Shown here piece after piece: positions 15,866 through 25,407 of a stretch of 64,000 nucleotides of DNA. The notes under the pieces were generated by a model. The model saw nothing but the letters and a program-made list of their open reading frames with translations, did not search any database and had not been told where the DNA came from. Made by a program: the position numbers and the translations under genes. Source of the DNA: Streptomyces olivoverticillatus (GTDB taxonomy: Bacteria > Actinomycetota > Actinomycetes > Streptomycetales > Streptomycetaceae); contig NZ_JACHJH010000004.1 in NCBI RefSeq assembly GCF_014203555.1, positions 248,001-312,000 on the forward strand, read 5' to 3'. How positions within the stretch are numbered: the stretch's first letter is position 1; each line of letters starts with the position of its first letter.

Positions 15866-18118
15866 TCAGCGACCGAGTCGACCGCGAACCATACCGACCA
15901 TGGCGGTCAACTCGTCAATGCGCATCCGCTTGGCGGCGATATAGAAGACCGCGATCAGGATCAGTCCGCCACCGACCAGGGCCGCGAGCGATCCCATGAC
16001 GCCGTTGCCCAGAACCTGACCGATTCCGTAAGCGATCGCTCCGCCGATCAGTGCCGCGGGGACGGACGCACCGGCCAGGCGGGCGTAGGTCCGTACGACG
16101 CGGGCGCCGTCCAGCTCCCCGCCCAGCCGGGTCCGCAGCCGTCGCCAGGCGACGCCGACGCCGACCGCGTAGGCCAGGCCGTAGGACGCGGCCATGCCGG
16201 CAACGGCCCAGCGCGAAGGAAGGACGAAGAAGCTGACGACGGAGGCCACGGCGTTGACCGCGGCGACGATCACGGTGTTGTAGAACGGGGTGCGCGTGTC
16301 CTCGTAGGCGTAGAAGCCGCGGAGGATGACGTACTGCGCGGAGTACGGGATCAGGCCGAGGCCGAACGCCATCAGGATGAACCCGATGTTGGTGGCGCCC
16401 GCGCTTCCCGCGCCGCCCGAGAACATCAGGGTGCACATCGGGACGCCCAGTGCGACGAAGACGAAGGCACAGGGCACGATCGCGACCGCCGAGGTGCGCA
16501 GGCCGTGTGAAAGATCGTCGCGGACGGCCGAGGCATCGCCGTCGTGGGCGGCGCGGGAGATCCGGGGCAGGACCGCGGTCATCACCGAGACGGTGATGAT
16601 GGCCTGCGGCATCTGCCAGAGCTGCAGTGCGTACTGGTAGGCGGCGAAGCCGGTGCCGGTGTGGCCACCCTTCTCCGCCAGACCACCGGCCCGGGTGGCG
16701 AGCTGAGTGACGACGACCATGCCGAGCTGGTTGGCGAGGACGAAGAAGAAGGTCCACTTGGCGAGGCCCATGGCCTTGCCGAGGCCCTGGCCGCGCCAGT
16801 CGAAGCGCGGCCGGATCCGGAAGCCCGCGTCACGCAGGTAGGGGAACATCGACAGGGCCTGGACGACCAGGCCCAGCAGGGTGCCGATGCCGAGCAGGCG
16901 AATGCCTTCGGGCGAGATGTTCGCGGCGCCGACGTGGCTTTCGCTGAAGGGACCGAAGGCCCAGATGAAGGAGCCGAAGGTGGCGATGATGATGATGTTG
17001 TTGAGGACGGGCGTCCACATCATCGCGCCGAACCGGCCCCGGGCGTTGAGGATCTGGCCGAGCACGACATGCACACCCATGAAGAACATCGTGGGCAGGC
17101 AGTACCGGGCGAAGGCGACCGCGACGTCCATCTGTGCGGGGTCGGAGGCGATGCTCGGCGACATCATCTTGATGAAGAGCGGAGCCCCCAGGACACAGAC
17201 CGTGGTGACGCCTGCCATCAGGACGACGACGAGGGTCAGAAGGCGGTTGGCGTAGGCCTCGCCGCCGTCCTCGTCGTTCTTCATCGCGCGCACCAGCTGC
17301 GGAATGAAGACGGCGTTCAGCGCGCCACCACCGACCAGGATGTAGATCATGGTCGGCAGGGTGTTGGCGACCTGGTAGGTGTCATTGAGGCTGCCGACAC
17401 CGATCGCGGCCGCCATGACCAGGTTCCGGCCGAAGCCGAGGAGGCGCGACACCATCGTGCCCGCCGCCATGAGCGCGCTCGACTTCAGCAGGCTCGCCGC
17501 CTTGCCGCCCTTGGCCGCGGCCGGAGCCGCCGCGGGGGCCTCTTCCGGCGGCGTGGGCTCGGCGGACGGGGACTGCGGCGTCTGCGGAGGCTGGGGGACG
17601 TACTGACCAGGCGCGGGGATCTGCTGGCCGGGCTGGCGCGGCGGCTCGTACGGCTGCTGCTGGTCCCGGTAGAGGTGCGTGAACGCGTCCCGCTCGGGCC
17701 GGCCGTCCGAGGCGGAGGCCTGGTTGCCGAAGCCCTCCACGCCCACGAGCTTGGTCGTGGCGTCGACGTCGTACGGCCGGGCGGGTGCCGGAGCCGGGGC
17801 CTCGGCACGCTGGGCCTGGGCGGGCGGCCACATCTGCGGCTCCGCCGCGTGCGCAGGCGCGGACTGCTGCTGGTAGCCACCCGGCTGCTGCGCGGGGTGG
17901 GGGTTCAGGTCGTACGGCGCGTCGGTCACCGGACCCTGGGCGGTCGCGTCGTGCCCGGGGTACGGCTCGGCGGCGTAGGCGTCGCGGAGGTAGGGGTCCT
18001 GGGCGTACGGGCCCTGGTGCGCGGCGCCCGGGCCGGGCGGCGGGGGCGGCGGGAAGGGCTCCCGCTGCTGCTCACCGCCCGCGTCCTGCCCGCGGTCACC
18101 GTCGTACGGCGCGTTCAT
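15866..18118 (-). CDS. murJ: Lipid II flippase MurJ (MviN family)
   Basis: MurJ moves lipid II across the membrane for peptidoglycan synthesis. The 750-residue product has a disordered, Pro/Gln/Tyr-rich cytoplasmic extension of about 200 residues, then the MATE-like core with about 14 hydrophobic segments. Recognisable stretches are MAAGTMVSRLLGFGRNLVMA, DTYQVANTLPTMIYILVGGG and FIPQLVRAMKNDEDGGEAYA. It stands between the DUF6049 gene and the pseudokinase, the conserved actinobacterial order, all on the minus strand. The long N-terminus is typical of streptomycetes, though parts of it may vary. Confidence 0.95.
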   Translation of the reverse strand: MNAPYDGDRGQDAGGEQQREPFPPPPPPGPGAAHQGPYAQDPYLRDAYAAEPYPGHDATAQGPVTDAPYDLNPHPAQQPGGYQQQSAPAHAAEPQMWPPAQAQRAEAPAPAPARPYDVDATTKLVGVEGFGNQASASDGRPERDAFTHLYRDQQQPYEPPRQPGQQIPAPGQYVPQPPQTPQSPSAEPTPPEEAPAAAPAAAKGGKAASLLKSSALMAAGTMVSRLLGFGRNLVMAAAIGVGSLNDTYQVANTLPTMIYILVGGGALNAVFIPQLVRAMKNDEDGGEAYANRLLTLVVVLMAGVTTVCVLGAPLFIKMMSPSIASDPAQMDVAVAFARYCLPTMFFMGVHVVLGQILNARGRFGAMMWTPVLNNIIIIATFGSFIWAFGPFSESHVGAANISPEGIRLLGIGTLLGLVVQALSMFPYLRDAGFRIRPRFDWRGQGLGKAMGLAKWTFFFVLANQLGMVVVTQLATRAGGLAEKGGHTGTGFAAYQYALQLWQMPQAIITVSVMTAVLPRISRAAHDGDASAVRDDLSHGLRTSAVAIVPCAFVFVALGVPMCTLMFSGGAGSAGATNIGFILMAFGLGLIPYSAQYVILRGFYAYEDTRTPFYNTVIVAAVNAVASVVSFFVLPSRWAVAGMAASYGLAYAVGVGVAWRRLRTRLGGELDGARVVRTYARLAGASVPAALIGGAIAYGIGQVLGNGVMGSLAALVGGGLILIAVFYIAAKRMRIDELTAMVGMVRGRLGR

Positions 18119-18164
18119 CGCTACCCCACCTCATTGTCCGCGGCCGACCGGCCCCACAAAGTCG

Positions 18165-20483
18165 TCAACGTTCCACTTTCTCACCTGGGCCGGACGGCCC
18201 ACCGCTTTGCGCCGTGGTGTCCGCGGCCTGGTCACCCGGCTGCGCGGGCTTGCCGTCATCGGACCCGCCGCCGTCGTCCGGCTCTCCCCCGCCCGGCTCG
18301 TCAGGGCCGCCACCTGCGGCTTTACGGGCAGCAGCCCGCTTGCGCTGGAGGTAGATGCGGAGCCCGGCGAGAACCAGGAGGAGGACGCCACCGGCGATGA
18401 CCAGCAGCACCATAGGCGTGATGGAGGTGACATGCACAGTGAAGGTGATCGGGTCGCCGTAGGGCTGGCCGTCGGCGGCGTAGAGCCGGGCGGTCACCTG
18501 GACCGGACCGTTGGCGTTGGCCCGGGCCTCGAACTTCACCGTCTGCTGGCGTCCGCCCTCGATCCGGATCTGCTGCTTGTCCTCGATCTGGAGGCGGTTC
18601 GTCTGCTGGGAGACCAGGACGAGCGTCAGCCCCTGGACCCCCTGCAGCAGGCCGTTCTGCACGGTCACCGGGATCGTCGCGCTGCGTCCGGACAGCGTCG
18701 CGTCCGACTTCCTGACCAGGTGGACCTGGCGCTTGAGCTGGTCGAGGTAGGACTGCACGGCGTCGCGGAAGGCCTGTCCGCCTTTGGGATCGCCGCGCCA
18801 CGACGTGGACATCTCCCGCATGATCGCGCTGCCGAAGGGGGTGACGACCCGGTCCTGTGCGGTGAGGATCACCTTGAAGCCGTCCAGATCGCTCTGGGTC
18901 TTCTGGATCTGCTCGAACGCCTCGGTCGTCAGCTCCTGGGCACGCAGCCCGTCGGGGTAGGAGCCGCTGCCGGGCACCTGCTGGTTCGCGGACGGGTCGG
19001 GCTTGGCCGTCGCCGCGTCGCCCAGGTCCAGGGGTTCGGTCCAGCGGCCGTCCGAGAGGCCCTTGAGCGCCGTCGCCATGGCCTGCGCCTGGCTCGTCGT
19101 GGGCATCCGCTGCGGTGCCACGACGATGCTGCGCTCCTCCTCCGGCGCCTGCTTGTTCACCATCAGGGTCTGGGAGAGGAAGCGCTGCACAGCGAGCGAG
19201 GAGTCGCCCGCCCGGATCATCTCGCTCTGGAAGGCGGTGGACAGCCGGGCGTCGGCCACGATCGCCGTGTTGCCGCCGCCGATCTGGCGGGCGGCCGTGG
19301 GGGCGTACGGGCCGCTGGGGTCGCGGAGGCTGTCGCTGCGGGCGATGACGTTGTGGGCGCCGGCCGAGGTGGCGACGTCCACGATCGAGGAGTCGACCGC
19401 GCCGTCGACGGGCCAGGCGAAGTCGGTGCGCGGCTTGACCCCGAGGATCGTGTCCACCGTCGTCGAGGCCAGCTCGGTCGCCGACTGGAGGTGGCTGAGG
19501 GCCCCGGAGACGTCCTTGCCGCGGTGGGCGAGCGAAGCGAGGTCGGGGTCGCCGAAGGGCAGCGCCACCACTTGGTGGCCGCCGACGGCGTCCTGGAGCT
19601 GGTTGAGCCACTGCTTGGCGACGGCCTGGCCCTTGCCGGGGGTGCTCTGGTCGCTCTGCTCGCCGACCCGGTAGCTCTTGGTCATGGCCTCGACTGTCGC
19701 GAGCAGGTCGGGGTCGATCACCCAGGTGATCGGCAGCCCCTTGCCCAGCGCCACCAGCTGCTGCAGCCGGCCGCCCGGCGCGAGCTCGGCCACCAGGTCG
19801 TCGTTGGGGAAGATCGGCGTCTGCTGCTGGTCGGACTCCGTGCGGGCGGAGAGGTGGGTGGCGGAGATCAAGGGCCACAGGAAGGTGAGCTTCGTCTTCT
19901 TGCCGTCGGTCGCGGACGGCTGCCACGGCAGCAGGGTCCGGTGGATGCCGAGGACGTGCTCGTACGGCTGGTCGGCGGACTGCCCGGAAAGGGTCACGCC
20001 GAGCGGGTAGACGCCGTCCTTGCCGAGGTCCAGGTCCTTCACCGGAAGCGAGAGCGAGAAGTCCTGGCTGACCCCGGGCGCCAGCTTTTCGATCTTCTGG
20101 GTGTGGTTGCCGCCCACTTCGGAGCCGTCGGTGCCCGGCGAGAACCCGCTGCGGTCGGCGATGTCGTCGATGTCGCTGCGCGTGCCGACCTGGGGGCCCA
20201 CCCGCAGGCCCACCCGGGCCCCGGTGATCGTGGACTTTCCGTTGTTGGTGACCGTGCCGGAAACGGTGAGCGTGTCGTCCTGCTTCGGGGCGACGGGCGT
20301 CAGCGAGTCGACCGAGATGGCGACCGCCCGGGAGCCGGCGGACTCCGCGTGCGCGGACTGCGCCGCGGGAAGCTGTCCCAAGCCCATGACCAGCAGCACC
20401 CCGGCGATCAGCATCGCGAGGTGCCGGTACCACCGGCAGGCAGGAGCGGATCTCGTCCCCTGGAACTCTGCCGCATCGGCCAC
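18165..20483 (-). CDS. DUF6049 family secreted/membrane protein
   Basis: The 772-residue product starts at GTG. A hydrophobic stretch near residues 22-42 (LAMLIAGVLLVMGLGQLPAA) ending near AHAES looks like a signal peptide. A large extracellular region contains an immunoglobulin-like segment (DTLTVSGTVTNNGKSTITGA). One transmembrane helix near the C-terminus (MVLLVIAGGVLLLVLAGLRI) is followed by a basic and acidic cytoplasmic tail. It ends 46 bp before murJ on the same strand, as in mycobacteria (Rv3909-Rv3910). A role in cell-envelope assembly with MurJ is inferred from position only. Confidence 0.85.
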   Translation of the reverse strand: MADAAEFQGTRSAPACRWYRHLAMLIAGVLLVMGLGQLPAAQSAHAESAGSRAVAISVDSLTPVAPKQDDTLTVSGTVTNNGKSTITGARVGLRVGPQVGTRSDIDDIADRSGFSPGTDGSEVGGNHTQKIEKLAPGVSQDFSLSLPVKDLDLGKDGVYPLGVTLSGQSADQPYEHVLGIHRTLLPWQPSATDGKKTKLTFLWPLISATHLSARTESDQQQTPIFPNDDLVAELAPGGRLQQLVALGKGLPITWVIDPDLLATVEAMTKSYRVGEQSDQSTPGKGQAVAKQWLNQLQDAVGGHQVVALPFGDPDLASLAHRGKDVSGALSHLQSATELASTTVDTILGVKPRTDFAWPVDGAVDSSIVDVATSAGAHNVIARSDSLRDPSGPYAPTAARQIGGGNTAIVADARLSTAFQSEMIRAGDSSLAVQRFLSQTLMVNKQAPEEERSIVVAPQRMPTTSQAQAMATALKGLSDGRWTEPLDLGDAATAKPDPSANQQVPGSGSYPDGLRAQELTTEAFEQIQKTQSDLDGFKVILTAQDRVVTPFGSAIMREMSTSWRGDPKGGQAFRDAVQSYLDQLKRQVHLVRKSDATLSGRSATIPVTVQNGLLQGVQGLTLVLVSQQTNRLQIEDKQQIRIEGGRQQTVKFEARANANGPVQVTARLYAADGQPYGDPITFTVHVTSITPMVLLVIAGGVLLLVLAGLRIYLQRKRAAARKAAGGGPDEPGGGEPDDGGGSDDGKPAQPGDQAADTTAQSGGPSGPGEKVER

Positions 20484-20691
20484 GCGCTCGCCCGTCTCTC
20501 GTCGTCGTCAGTGGTCGTCGGATGTGCGTCCACGAATGGTAACGAGGCCCGCTGTGACGAAGTGCTGCGGACCGCACTACAAGATCGCTGCCCGGCCTGT
20601 TGTCCGGGCTCCGCCTGCTTTGTGAGAGCTGTTGTGAAGCGCCCCATAACGAAGAGGCCTCGGCGCGCGCGGACACGTACCCTGTTCTGTT

Positions 20692-22152
20692 GTGCCGAAC
20701 GCCAACAATGACAGCCCCACCCCGCCGTCGACGAACGAGCTCAGCCAGGTGCAGCGCCGTGCCGTGAGTGAGCTCCTGCGGGTGTCCCCCGTAGCCGACG
20801 ATCTTGCCCGCCGATTCCAGGAGGCCGGGTTCACGCTTGCCCTGGTCGGCGGATCGGTGCGGGATGCGCTGCTCGGCCGCCTCGGCAACGACCTGGACTT
20901 CACCACCGACGCCCGCCCCGAAGAGGTGCTGAAGATCGTCCGGCCGTGGGCCGACGCGGTCTGGGAGGTCGGGATCGCCTTTGGCACCGTGGGGTGCCGC
21001 AAGTCGGACTTCGACATTGAGGTCACGACATATCGGTCGGAAGCCTACGACCGGACCTCCCGGAAGCCGGAGGTCTCCTACGGCGACTCCATCGAGGAGG
21101 ACCTGGTCCGCCGCGACTTCACCGTCAACGCCATGGCCGTGGCGCTGCCGGAGAAGGAGTTCATCGACCCGCACAACGGGCTGGAGGACCTGGCCGCCCG
21201 CGTGCTGCGGACCCCGGGCACCCCGGAGGACTCCTTCTCCGACGACCCGCTGCGCATGATGCGGGCCGCGCGCTTTGCCGCACAGCTGGACTTCGAGGTC
21301 GCGCCCGAGGTCGTCACCGCCATGACGGAGATGGCCGGCCGCATCGAGATCGTCTCCGCCGAGCGGGTCCGGGACGAGCTGAACAAGCTGATCCTCGCCG
21401 ACCACCCCCGCAAGGGCCTGAGGCTCCTGGTCGACACCGGCCTTGCCGATTTCGTCCTGCCGGACCTTCCGGCGCTGCGCCTGGAGCGCGACGAGCACCA
21501 CCGCCACAAGGACGTCTACGAGCACACGCTGACTGTCCTTGAGCAGGCCATCGACCTCGAGGAGAACGGGCCCGACCTGGTGCTGCGCCTGGCCGCGCTG
21601 CTCCACGACATCGGCAAGCCCAGGACGCGGCGCTTCGAGAAGGACGGCCGGGTCTCCTTCCACCACCACGAGGTGGTGGGCGCCAAGATGACCAAGGTGC
21701 GGATGACCAAGCTCAAGTACTCGAACGACCTGGTGAAGGACGTCTCGAAGCTGGTCGAGCTGCACCTGCGCTTCCACGGCTACGGCACGGGCGAGTGGAC
21801 CGACTCCGCTGTGCGTCGGTATGTCCGGGACGCCGGGCCGATGCTGGACCGCCTGCACAAGCTGACGCGCTCCGACTGCACCACGCGCAACAAGCGCAAG
21901 GCCCAGGCGCTCTCCCGTGCCTACGACGGCCTGGAGGAGCGCATCGCGCGGCTCCAGGAGCAGGAGGAGCTGGACTCGATCCGCCCCGACCTGGACGGCA
22001 ACGCAATCATGGAGATCCTGGGCATCGGCCCGGGCCCGCAGATCGGCCAGGCGTACAAGCACATGCTCGAGCTCCGGCTGGAGCACGGGCCGATGGAGCA
22101 CGATGCGGCCGTCGCTGCCCTCAAGGAGTGGTGGGCGGCCCAGGAGGGCTGA
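20692..22152 (+). CDS. CCA tRNA nucleotidyltransferase
   Basis: The 486-residue product starts at GTG (MPNANNDSPTPPSTNELSQV). The nucleotidyltransferase head shows LALVGGSVRDALLGRLGNDL followed by DFTTDA, with the metal-binding DxD; the RNA-binding region contains RRDFTVNAMAVALPEKEFID. A C-terminal HD domain has LAALLHDIGKPRTRRF and VSFHHHEVVGA. It adds or repairs the CCA end of tRNAs. Annotation pipelines sometimes call it poly(A) polymerase, a close relative. It is divergent from the DUF6049 gene; the 208-bp gap between them shows nothing specific beyond promoters. Confidence 0.95.
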   Translation: MPNANNDSPTPPSTNELSQVQRRAVSELLRVSPVADDLARRFQEAGFTLALVGGSVRDALLGRLGNDLDFTTDARPEEVLKIVRPWADAVWEVGIAFGTVGCRKSDFDIEVTTYRSEAYDRTSRKPEVSYGDSIEEDLVRRDFTVNAMAVALPEKEFIDPHNGLEDLAARVLRTPGTPEDSFSDDPLRMMRAARFAAQLDFEVAPEVVTAMTEMAGRIEIVSAERVRDELNKLILADHPRKGLRLLVDTGLADFVLPDLPALRLERDEHHRHKDVYEHTLTVLEQAIDLEENGPDLVLRLAALLHDIGKPRTRRFEKDGRVSFHHHEVVGAKMTKVRMTKLKYSNDLVKDVSKLVELHLRFHGYGTGEWTDSAVRRYVRDAGPMLDRLHKLTRSDCTTRNKRKAQALSRAYDGLEERIARLQEQEELDSIRPDLDGNAIMEILGIGPGPQIGQAYKHMLELRLEHGPMEHDAAVAALKEWWAAQEG

Positions 22153-22166
22153 TGCGTCGCGGTGGT

Positions 22167-22180
22167 GTTTCACGTGAAAC
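22167..22180. other. parS: parS site after the CCA-adding gene
   Basis: Perfect GTTTCACGTGAAAC, 15 bp after the stop codon and 43 bp from the next parS. Confidence 0.95.
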
Positions 22181-22192
22181 ATCACTGGCGGA

Positions 22193-22240
22193 ATGTGCTG
22201 AGGGGCGGTGTTTCACGTGAAACACCGCCCCTCAGCACAT
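22193..22240. terminator. 48-bp perfect palindrome: bidirectional terminator with parS at its centre
   Basis: The sequence 22193-22240 is a perfect inverted repeat without a spacer. Its central 14 bp (22210-22223) are a perfect parS. It separates the convergent CCA-adding gene (stop 22152) and the LppU-like gene (stop 22259). Confidence 0.87.
22210..22223. other. parS: parS site in the 48-bp palindrome
   Basis: Perfect GTTTCACGTGAAAC at the dyad axis of the terminator palindrome. Confidence 0.95.
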
Positions 22241-22258
22241 CCGGGGTCGATCCGTCCC

Positions 22259-22786
22259 CTACTTCTTGTTGTCACCCAGGCAGAGCGTGAACTTGTTGGT
22301 GCGCTCCTTCCAGGTGAGCGCCTCGGTGGCGCCCTCGACGTTGCTGCACGCCAGGCTAGCCAGGGTGGAGCCGTCGACCTTCTTGAGCACCTTGTGGGTC
22401 GCCTTGCTGTCCGTGCAGTCGAGCTTCTTGATGTTCGGGTTGGTCATTGAGCCGGTGTTCTGCAAGCAGTCGCCGACCGCCAGCGAGGTGGTGTCGTCGT
22501 CGCTCATGTGGCGGAAGAAGTAGAAGCCGACGGCGGCTATGAGGGCGAGAACGAGTCCACCGATTTTCTTGCCCAGCCTCTTGCCCCGGGACGGCGCCGG
22601 CGGGGGCACCGGGGTGCCGGGGTAGCCGCCGGGCTGGCCGTACGGGCCGGGCTGCTGGCCGTAGGGACCGGGGGGCTGCTGGCCGTACGGGCCCGGCTGC
22701 TGCGCGTACGGTCCGGGCTGCGGCTGGCCGTACGGGCTGCCGCCCTGCTGGCCGTACGGGTGCTGGTTGGGCGGCGGAGTGGACAA
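22259..22786 (-). CDS. LppU/SCO3897 family membrane-anchored protein
   Basis: The 175-residue product is read from a TTG with a GGGGG ribosome-binding run just upstream, giving MSTPPPNQHPYGQQGGSPYG; upstream residues in the open frame do not look coding. Residues 1-70 are a Gly/Pro/Gln/Tyr repeat region with PYGQQPGPYGQQ units. One transmembrane helix (IGGLVLALIAAVGFYFFRHM) follows, then a small outside domain with four cysteines (DCLQN, KLDCTD, LACSN, TLCLG), probably two disulfides. The function is unknown. It is convergent with the CCA-adding gene. Confidence 0.78.
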   Translation of the reverse strand: MSTPPPNQHPYGQQGGSPYGQPQPGPYAQQPGPYGQQPPGPYGQQPGPYGQPGGYPGTPVPPPAPSRGKRLGKKIGGLVLALIAAVGFYFFRHMSDDDTTSLAVGDCLQNTGSMTNPNIKKLDCTDSKATHKVLKKVDGSTLASLACSNVEGATEALTWKERTNKFTLCLGDNKK

Positions 22787-22895
22787 GGTAACCCCCGAAA
22801 AGAAGCGTGATCCGGTTGCGAATGCAGCCCGTAAGGTATCCGGACTCACCGACAATTCCGCAGCGCTGAGGCATGCTGTGGCCTTGGCGTGACAT

Positions 22896-24164
22896 TTACC
22901 GGCGGATAAACCCGCGCAAAGTAAGGGCGATTGTTGCGTAGATCACGGCGACCGTTGCCACCAACAGTGGCGATCGGCCGTCCGGTGGCAGCATGAGCGC
23001 CGCCACCGCTGCCGCGCCGACGAAGGCGACGTTGAACAGGACGTCGTAGAGCGAGAAGACCCGCCCGCGGAAGGCGTCGTCGACCGAGGCCTGGACCACC
23101 GTGTCGGTGGAGATCTTGGCGCCCTGGGTGGTGAGACCCAGGACGAACGCGGCGACCAGCATGGGTGCGGGCTCGAAGGGAAGGCCGAGGGCGGGCTCCA
23201 GGACGGCAGCCGTCGCGGCGCAGCACGCGATCCAGCCGAGCCGCCCCAGTCGGCCCACGGCCCACGGCGTGACGAGGGCCGCCGCGAAGAACCCCGCCCC
23301 CGAGACGCCGACGGCATAGCCGAGCAGGGCCAGTGCTTGTGAGTCGTTGTCGGACCAGGCGTACCGGCAGAGCATCAGCAGAGTGACCGTCAGTGCCCCG
23401 TAGCAGAAGCGCATGAGGGTCATCGCCGCCAGTGCGCAGGCGGCCGCGCGGCGCCCCGCCAGATGTCGCATCCCGGCGGCCAGCCCGCGCACGGTGACCG
23501 CCAGAGCCGTCCGCAGCCGGGTGCGGATGACGCGGGCGTCCGGCCCCAGCAGGCCCACGGGCATCCGCAGCGCGGCCAGTCCGGCACACAGGTACAGCAC
23601 GGCACCCAGGAGGACGACGCACGCGTCGGACGCGACGCCACCGGGGGCGGCCAGGCGTACGGCGAAGGCGAGCCCGCCACCTGCGGTGGCCGCGAGCGTG
23701 CCGGCGGTCGGGGAGAGGGAGTTGGCCATGACCAGGCGCTCCGCGGAGTCGACGACGCGGGGCAGGGAGGCCGAGAGCCCGGCGAGGACGAAGCGATTGA
23801 CCGCGGTGACCGACAGGGCGGAGACGTAGAAGAGCCAGTCGGGGACCCGGGCGACGATGAGCAGCGCGGTACCGGAGGCCAGGGCGGCACGCAGCAGGTT
23901 GCCGCAGAGCAGCACCTGGCGGCGGCGCATGCGGTCGAGGAGCACCCCGGCGAAGGGGCCCAGCAGCGAGTACGGCAGGAGCAGCACGGCCATGGCGGAG
24001 GCGATGGCGGCCGGGGACGTCTGTTTCTCGGGGGAGAAGACCACGTAGGCAGCGAGGGCGACTTGGTAGACGCCGTCGGCTGCCTGGGAGAGCAGCCGGA
24101 CTGTCAGCAGGTGGCGGAAATCGCGCAGGTGGAGCAGGACGCGAAGATCACGCACAACGGGCAT
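22896..24164 (-). CDS. MFS transporter
   Basis: The 422-residue product is a 12-helix major facilitator protein. MPVVRDLRVLLHLRDFRHLL at the start is followed by the cytoplasmic loop signature LLDRMRRRQVLLCGNLLRAA between helices 2 and 3. An ATG at 24179 would add five residues. The substrate cannot be read from sequence; homologues in this genus are often annotated as multidrug or H+ antiporters. It follows the inositol-phosphate synthase gene on the same strand, but a strong terminator separates them. Confidence 0.88.
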   Translation of the reverse strand: MPVVRDLRVLLHLRDFRHLLTVRLLSQAADGVYQVALAAYVVFSPEKQTSPAAIASAMAVLLLPYSLLGPFAGVLLDRMRRRQVLLCGNLLRAALASGTALLIVARVPDWLFYVSALSVTAVNRFVLAGLSASLPRVVDSAERLVMANSLSPTAGTLAATAGGGLAFAVRLAAPGGVASDACVVLLGAVLYLCAGLAALRMPVGLLGPDARVIRTRLRTALAVTVRGLAAGMRHLAGRRAAACALAAMTLMRFCYGALTVTLLMLCRYAWSDNDSQALALLGYAVGVSGAGFFAAALVTPWAVGRLGRLGWIACCAATAAVLEPALGLPFEPAPMLVAAFVLGLTTQGAKISTDTVVQASVDDAFRGRVFSLYDVLFNVAFVGAAAVAALMLPPDGRSPLLVATVAVIYATIALTLRGFIRR

Positions 24165-24185
24165 GCAGCACAGCCTCACACAACG

Positions 24186-24220
24186 CGCAGGTCCCCGGGT
24201 GGATTACCCGGGGACCTGCG
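24186..24220 (-). terminator. Terminator after inositol-phosphate synthase
   Basis: A perfect 15-bp stem (24186-24200 with 24206-24220) with a 5-nt loop lies 57 nt downstream of the ino1 stop. It is one of the strongest hairpins in the window. Confidence 0.88.
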
Positions 24221-24276
24221 GTGGGTGCGATGCGCCGGACGGCAGCCGGGCCGCCGACGCTCGAGCGCGCTGCGCT

Positions 24277-25359
24277 TTAGCGCTCGACCTCGCCCTTGAT
24301 GAACTTCTCGACGTTCTCGCGGGCCTCGTCGTCGAAGTACTGCACCGGCGGCGACTTCATGAAGTACGAGGACGCGGAGAGGATCGGGCCACCGATGCCG
24401 CGGTCCTTGGCGATCTTCGCGGCGCGGACGGCGTCGATGATGACACCGGCGGAGTTGGGGGAGTCCCAGACCTCGAGCTTGTACTCCAGGTTCAGCGGGA
24501 CGTCGCCGAACGCGCGGCCCTCGAGGCGCACGTAGGCCCACTTGCGGTCGTCCAGCCAGGCCACGTAGTCGGACGGGCCGATGTGGACGTTGTCCTCGCC
24601 CAGCTCGCGGTCGCGGATCTGGGAGGTGACGGCCTGCGTCTTGGAGATCTTCTTGGACTCCAGGCGCTCACGCTCGAGCATGTTCTTGAAGTCCATGTTG
24701 CCGCCGACGTTCAGCTGCATCGTGCGGTCCAGGATGACGCCCCGGTCCTCGAAGAGCTTCGCCATCACGCGGTGCGTGATGGTGGCGCCGACCTGCGACT
24801 TGATGTCGTCGCCGACGATCGGGACGCCCGCCTCGGTGAACTTGTCCGCCCACTCCTTGGTGCCGGCGATGAAGACCGGGAGGGCGTTGACGAAGGCGAC
24901 CTTGGCGTCGATGGCGCACTGCGCGTAGAACTTGGCGGCCTCTTCGGAGCCCACCGGCAGGTAGCACACCAGGACGTCGACCTGCTTGTCCTTGAGGACC
25001 TGGACGATGTCGACCGGGGCCTCGGCGGACTCCTCGATGGTCTGGCGGTAGTACTTGCCCAGGCCGTCGAAGGTGTGGCCGCGCTGCACGGTCACACCGG
25101 ACTGCGGCACGTCGCAGATCTTGATGGTGTTGTTCTCGCTGGCGCCGATGGCGTCGGCGAGGTCGAGGCCGACCTTCTTCGCGTCGACGTCGAAGGCGGC
25201 CACGAACTCGACATCACGCACGTGGTAGTCGCCGAACTGCACGTGCATCAGACCCGGCACGCGGCCGTTCGGGTCGGCGTCCTTGTAGTACTCGACGCCC
25301 TGCACCAGCGAGGCGGCGCAGTTGCCCACACCGACGATCGCTACGCGAACCGAACCCAT
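24277..25359 (-). CDS. ino1: Inositol-3-phosphate synthase
   Basis: This NAD-dependent enzyme converts glucose 6-phosphate to inositol 3-phosphate, the precursor of mycothiol and phosphatidylinositol. The 360-residue product starts [20 protein letters not shown], with the NAD-binding GxGxxA motif, and continues with [37 protein letters not shown] and [13 protein letters not shown], hallmark motifs of the family. It lies 48 bp downstream of a PadR regulator on the same strand, so the pair is probably co-transcribed and controlled by that regulator. Confidence 0.96.
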   Translation of the reverse strand: MGSVRVAIVGVGNCAASLVQGVEYYKDADPNGRVPGLMHVQFGDYHVRDVEFVAAFDVDAKKVGLDLADAIGASENNTIKICDVPQSGVTVQRGHTFDGLGKYYRQTIEESAEAPVDIVQVLKDKQVDVLVCYLPVGSEEAAKFYAQCAIDAKVAFVNALPVFIAGTKEWADKFTEAGVPIVGDDIKSQVGATITHRVMAKLFEDRGVILDRTMQLNVGGNMDFKNMLERERLESKKISKTQAVTSQIRDRELGEDNVHIGPSDYVAWLDDRKWAYVRLEGRAFGDVPLNLEYKLEVWDSPNSAGVIIDAVRAAKIAKDRGIGGPILSASSYFMKSPPVQYFDDEARENVEKFIKGEVER

Positions 25360-25407
25360 TCCGGTTGCTCCCTGTTTGTACTCGACAAGCCCTGCGGAGT
25401 GCAGAGC

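Noticed and set aside
18322..22185. 1287-codon minus-strand open frame
   Set aside because: It spans the CCA-adding gene in antisense and the DUF6049 gene in another frame. The protein is Arg/Gly/Pro-rich without motifs; the real genes have family signatures and ribosome-binding sites.
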